A stretch of 9,926 nt of DNA, taken from assembly GCA_012514915.1 (NCBI GenBank), contig JAAYZJ010000226.1, forward strand, positions 1-9,926, in the 5' to 3' direction. Below the pieces are notes generated by a model, which saw only the letters and a program-made list of their open reading frames with translations, was not told the DNA's origin and made no database searches. Position numbers and translations under genes: made by a program. Below are positions 6,961-9,926 of this stretch, one piece after another (position 1 is the stretch's first letter; each line of letters starts with the position of its first letter). Source of the DNA: Lentisphaerota bacterium. GTDB taxonomy: Bacteria > Verrucomicrobiota > Kiritimatiellia > RFP12 > JAAYLN01.

Positions 6961-7922
6961 ACATCGTCGGGCATGCCGACATCCTGCGGCCAAGTCGCGA
7001 TGCCGAGATGGTAGGCGTGCTGGGAGTAGTAGCTGAGGCACACGCGCCCCCCGGGATCGACGATCAAACCGGGATAGGAGCAATCTCCGATGGCAGGGAT
7101 GTGCATGACGGGCTGCAAACGCCCTCGCTCCACGCGCCAGAGCCCCAGGCTGTTGCCGGGGAACGGCGAGACGGGATTCCCCGCCGTTGCGGCCTGGCAG
7201 CGGCCGGCCACATAGAGCCGCCCCTGGTGTTGCAGCATGACCGGCGCATGGACCATCGGCGCCATTTCGGCCACCTCCCAGTCGGTGTAGGGGGGACGGG
7301 ACGCTCCGAAAAAGCTGTTGCCGGGCTTGAGGGCGCTGCGCGCCACCAGCCAGGCCTCGCCGTCCGGCTGCCAGAACAGATCGCTTTCGTTGAGTCCGAA
7401 GGGCTCGCCGATGCGTGTCACCGTCGTCCAGTGCATCAAGTCGTCGCTGACGGCCAGGTCGAGCTGATGGGGCGGCCGGTCCGGCAGCCACTCGCCCTGG
7501 AGGTTCTGAATGAGTCCGTAGTAGCGGCCGTCATGGCGGCGGACGCGCCAGAGCCATTGGCGCGGATCCAGAATGGGTTCCGGCTTTGTCCAGTCGAAGC
7601 CGTTGTTCGAAAAGGCGATGTACTGTTGCAGATCGTGCCGGCTGGATCCGTGCGTCCAGCTCGGAAAATAGGCCGCCAGGCGGGTATCGTCGAGCGGCAG
7701 CAGCTTGGGGTCGCGGTTGTCGCCGGGCATGTGCAGCCGCGCCGCCTCGCGGAACCGGTGGCGGTCGGCCGACCACGAGATCGTCGCCACCCCATCCATC
7801 GAGGCATGCGCCGAGCCTTTGCGGTAGCCGATCCAGTAGCAGCCCTGCCAGAACTGAAGGTCGGTGAAGCCGTTGTGGAAGCCGTCGCGCACGACGGTCG
7901 CCTGTCGCTGGATCGATGCCAT
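6930..7922 (-). CDS. Sialidase/GH43-like beta-propeller protein, probable glycoside hydrolase
   Basis: The 330-aa protein is built from repeated beta-blade motifs with Asp-box-like turns: ISWSADRHRF (48-57), IAFSNNGFDW (102-111) and LAVSDDLMHW (156-165). Candidate acidic and polar residues occur in FHNGFTDLQF, DNRDPKLLP, GLNESDLFW, HAPVML and IGDCSYPGLIV, followed by CLSYYSQH. Known families with this layout are sialidases and five-bladed GH43/GH32-type glycosidases; the chain resembles uncharacterised BNR/sialidase-family proteins. No signal peptide is visible, so it probably acts in the cytoplasm on imported sugars. A substrate cannot be assigned. The start at ATG 7922-7920 has GGAGAAAGG about 8 nt upstream. 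It follows the SMP-30 gene by 20 nt. The stop is TAA, and the last 31 bp overlap the convergent transporter gene. Confidence 0.75.
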   Translation of the reverse strand: MASIQRQATVVRDGFHNGFTDLQFWQGCYWIGYRKGSAHASMDGVATISWSADRHRFREAARLHMPGDNRDPKLLPLDDTRLAAYFPSWTHGSSRHDLQQYIAFSNNGFDWTKPEPILDPRQWLWRVRRHDGRYYGLIQNLQGEWLPDRPPHQLDLAVSDDLMHWTTVTRIGEPFGLNESDLFWQPDGEAWLVARSALKPGNSFFGASRPPYTDWEVAEMAPMVHAPVMLQHQGRLYVAGRCQAATAGNPVSPFPGNSLGLWRVERGRLQPVMHIPAIGDCSYPGLIVDPGGRVCLSYYSQHAYHLGIATWPQDVGMPDDVYFAELELEP

Positions 7923-7942
7923 CGCGTCAACCTTTCTCCGTG

Positions 7943-8893
7943 CTAGCCGGCCGCAACATCCTCGTCAAACCGCTTCGCCTCGACCAGCACCTGCTCGGCC
8001 ACATCGTCCGCCTCCAGTTGAATCCGGGAGACGTGCAGCGGGAGCCCGGTCGCCACGGGAATCCGCACGCGCCCCAGCGCCCCCGCGTGCAGACCTTCGA
8101 TCTGCCGCCGGTGGCCGCCGGCCGTCGTCACGTAGAGTTCATCCAGCCGCTCGCCGCCGAAGCAAAGCCCCGTCGGCTTCTTGACGGGCAGGTCGATCCG
8201 CTGGCACACCTCGCCGGACGGTGCGCATTGCATCAGCACGCCGCCCCCCCAGCGCGACAGCCACACGTAGCCGCCGGCATCGACAGCCAGTCCCATCGGC
8301 GCCCCGGGATCATGCTGACGGGTGCTGTCGCGGAACGGAGTCTGCATGGAGAGCACCCCGGTGGCGGCATCGTGGAGGTAGCGCCAGGTCGTCAGATGGG
8401 TACCATGCGCATCGTTGAAGTAGAACTGCGAGGCGTCGGGACTGAACTGCATCCCGGCCGGCGTGCCGAAGATGTCGGCGATCAGATTGAGACGCCCCGT
8501 CCGGTCGAGGCACAAGAGCCGCCCCGGGTGGCTGCGGTCCGACTGCGTCGCGCAGAAGACCCGGCCGCCCGGGCCGGCGACCGCCGCCGTGAACCGGGTG
8601 AAGCGGAAATCGGCGATGCCGTTGATCACCGTCGCGCGGACCGCGCCGTCGCGCCAGACCACGATATTGGCCTGATCCCGGAACAGCAGCAGCGCCCCGT
8701 CGGCCTGAACGGTGATGGCCCCGACCGGACGTCCATCCTCCAGCACCGTCTGGTTGACGCCGGTGGCGGGATCGAAGGCATAGAGTTTGCAGGCGGCGAT
8801 ATCACTCCAGTAGAGGCGTCGTTCGGCGGGATGCCAGACGGGCGTGCCGCCGTAGGAGGCCGCCAGATCGACGGCCCAGTCAAGCATGTGCAT
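7943..8893 (-). CDS. SMP-30/gluconolactonase-like beta-propeller with a degenerate active site
   Basis: The 316-aa chain follows the SMP-30 (regucalcin/gluconolactonase) fold along its whole length. Examples are TPVWHPAERRLYWSDI (17-32), PAGMQFSPDASQFYFND (145-161), PMGLAVDAGGYVWLSRWGGG (199-218) and LPVKKPTGLCFGGERLDELYVT (235-256). Active members hydrolyse sugar lactones with a divalent metal. Aligned by eye to human SMP30, its four ligand positions Glu18, Asn103, Asn154 and Asp204 fall on Gly16, Thr102, Ala146 and Met200, so lactonase activity is doubtful. No signal peptide is seen. I chose ATG 8893-8891, 7 nt after the guaA stop, with a distant GGGA that lies before that stop; ATG 8887 is an alternative. 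A longer TTG start at 8914 overlaps guaA and lacks a site. The stop is TAG, 20 nt before the sialidase-like gene, so the two are likely co-expressed. Confidence 0.85.
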   Translation of the reverse strand: MHMLDWAVDLAASYGGTPVWHPAERRLYWSDIAACKLYAFDPATGVNQTVLEDGRPVGAITVQADGALLLFRDQANIVVWRDGAVRATVINGIADFRFTRFTAAVAGPGGRVFCATQSDRSHPGRLLCLDRTGRLNLIADIFGTPAGMQFSPDASQFYFNDAHGTHLTTWRYLHDAATGVLSMQTPFRDSTRQHDPGAPMGLAVDAGGYVWLSRWGGGVLMQCAPSGEVCQRIDLPVKKPTGLCFGGERLDELYVTTAGGHRRQIEGLHAGALGRVRIPVATGLPLHVSRIQLEADDVAEQVLVEAKRFDEDVAAG

Positions 8894-8900
8894 GGCGATT

Positions 8901-9926
8901 CTATTCCCATTCAATGGTGGCGGGCGGCTTCGAACTGATGTCGTAGACGACGCGGTTGATGCCCCGCACCTCGTTGATGATGCGGTTGGACAAGGTGGCG
9001 AGCGTGTCGTAGGGCAGCCGCGCCCAGTCGGCGGTCATGCCGTCGAGGCTGGTGACGGCGCGGATGGCGCAGGTGTTTTCGTAGGTGCGGCCGTCGCCCA
9101 TGACGCCGACCGACCTTACCGGCAGCAGCACGGCGAAGGCCTGCCAGATCTCCGCGGCGTTGGGCAGCTTGCGCACCTCCTCCTGCACGCGCAGATCGGC
9201 GCGCTGCAGCAGGTCGACACGCTCGCGCGTCACTTCGCCGAGGATCCTGACGGCGAGCCCGGGGCCTGGAAACGGCTGGCGCGCGACCAGCTCCTCGCTC
9301 AATCCCAGTTCCCGCCCCAGCGCCCGGACTTCATCCTTGAACAGTTCGCGGACCGGCTCGATCAGCTCGAACTTCAGATCGGGAGGCAGCCCGCCAACGT
9401 TGTGGTGGCTTTTGATCGTCACGCTCGGACCGCCGGTCGGCGAGATGCTCTCGATCACGTCGGGATAGAGGGTTCCCTGCGCCAGAAAACGGCAGTCGGC
9501 GAGCCGCCGCGCCTCTTCGGCGAACACATCGATGAAGATCTTGCCGATACGCTTGCGCTTGTCCTCGGGGTCGGTGACCCCCGCCAGGGCATCCAGGAAG
9601 AGATCCTGGGCCTGCGCGACCCGCAGATCGAGTCCCATTCTCTCGCGGAAGGTCGTCGCGACTTGCTCGGCCTCACCGTGGCGTAGCAGACCATTGTCGA
9701 CGAAGATGCAATGCAATTGCGGCCCGACGGCCTTGTGCAGCAGCGCGGCGACCACCGATGAATCGACGCCGCCGCTCAGGCCGCAGATGACATGCGAACG
9801 GCCCACCTGCTCCCGGATCCGCCGCACGCTCTCGGTGACAAACGAGGCCATGCGCCAGTCGCCGGGGCAGTTGCAGACCGAAAAGAGAAAACGTTTGAGG
9901 ATCTCGTGCCCCAGAGGGGTATGCAC
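8901..9926 (-). CDS. guaA: GMP synthase (glutamine-hydrolysing), C-terminal part (partial, runs off right edge)
   Basis: GMP synthase converts XMP to GMP using ATP and glutamine, the last step of guanine nucleotide synthesis. About 341 codons are visible; the N-terminal glutamine amidotransferase domain lies beyond the window. The ATP-pyrophosphatase P-loop SGGVDSS is present in [21 protein letters not shown]. Next come [26 protein letters not shown] and [10 protein letters not shown], typical of the synthetase domain. The dimerisation domain follows with [17 protein letters not shown] and [11 protein letters not shown], and the terminus KPPATIEWE is the family's conserved end. The gene is intact on the visible side. 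The window's right edge falls in HTPLGHEIL, the link between the two domains. The stop is TAG. It leads into the SMP-30-like gene after 7 nt. Confidence 0.97.
   Translation of the reverse strand: MHTPLGHEILKRFLFSVCNCPGDWRMASFVTESVRRIREQVGRSHVICGLSGGVDSSVVAALLHKAVGPQLHCIFVDNGLLRHGEAEQVATTFRERMGLDLRVAQAQDLFLDALAGVTDPEDKRKRIGKIFIDVFAEEARRLADCRFLAQGTLYPDVIESISPTGGPSVTIKSHHNVGGLPPDLKFELIEPVRELFKDEVRALGRELGLSEELVARQPFPGPGLAVRILGEVTRERVDLLQRADLRVQEEVRKLPNAAEIWQAFAVLLPVRSVGVMGDGRTYENTCAIRAVTSLDGMTADWARLPYDTLATLSNRIINEVRGINRVVYDISSKPPATIEWE

Noticed and set aside
5817..7946. Very long plus-strand open frame (709 codons)
   Set aside because: It is a shadow: it runs out of frame through the transporter gene and antisense to the propeller gene, is Arg/Ala/Gly/Pro-rich, and shows no domain signature. 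GC-rich codon bias keeps such frames open.
8894..8914. TTG start for the SMP-30-like gene inside guaA
   Set aside because: No ribosome binding site, and the family alignment begins well downstream; ATG 8893 just after the guaA stop is simpler.
1..9926. CRISPR arrays, transposases, integrases, attachment sites, tRNA or rRNA
   Set aside because: I looked for regular repeats, terminal inverted repeats and mobile-element protein motifs on both strands and found none; the longest gene-free stretch is about 150 bp.

Overview
The window is GC-rich bacterial chromosome, densely packed with chromosomal-type genes. There is no rRNA, tRNA, CRISPR array, insertion sequence or phage gene that I can see. 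Nine protein genes are supported: eight on the minus strand and one (AI-2E family transporter) on the plus strand. The Kdo/WaaP-type kinase suggests a Gram-negative envelope. The sialidase-like and SMP-30-like propellers and the L-fucose isomerase suggest a carbohydrate-using lifestyle. A member of the PVC group (Kiritimatiellota, Verrucomicrobiota or Lentisphaerota) would fit, but this is a guess from gene flavour, not a phylogenetic result.

Right block (9926 down to 6930, minus strand): the C-terminal two thirds of guaA (GMP synthase), then an SMP-30/gluconolactonase-like propeller 7 nt later, then a sialidase/GH43-like propeller 20 nt after that. The spacing reads as one transcription unit. 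The SMP-30 protein keeps its fold signature but has lost all four residues that bind metal and substrate in the human enzyme.

Middle (5722-6960, plus strand): an AI-2E family membrane transporter, convergent with the propeller operon and overlapping its last gene by 31 bp. It is divergent from rpmE across a 127-bp intergenic region that carries a good sigma70-type promoter for rpmE.

Left block (5594 down to 1, minus strand): rpmE (zinc-type ribosomal protein L31), an intrinsic terminator, prfA (release factor 1), then a two-part protein (Kdo/WaaP-type kinase plus a C-terminal barrel-like domain) whose ATG overlaps the prfA TGA. In many bacteria prmC, the release-factor methyltransferase gene, occupies this slot. 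After a 150-bp gap with a candidate promoter come fucI (L-fucose isomerase) and a Cys-rich protein of unknown function that runs off the left edge.

Points most worth a second look: the kinase/barrel fusion coupled to prfA, the SMP-30 homologue with a dismantled active site, and the unusual dominance of TAG stop codons (six of eight visible stops) beside the gene for the factor that reads TAG. I found no clear new multi-gene system.
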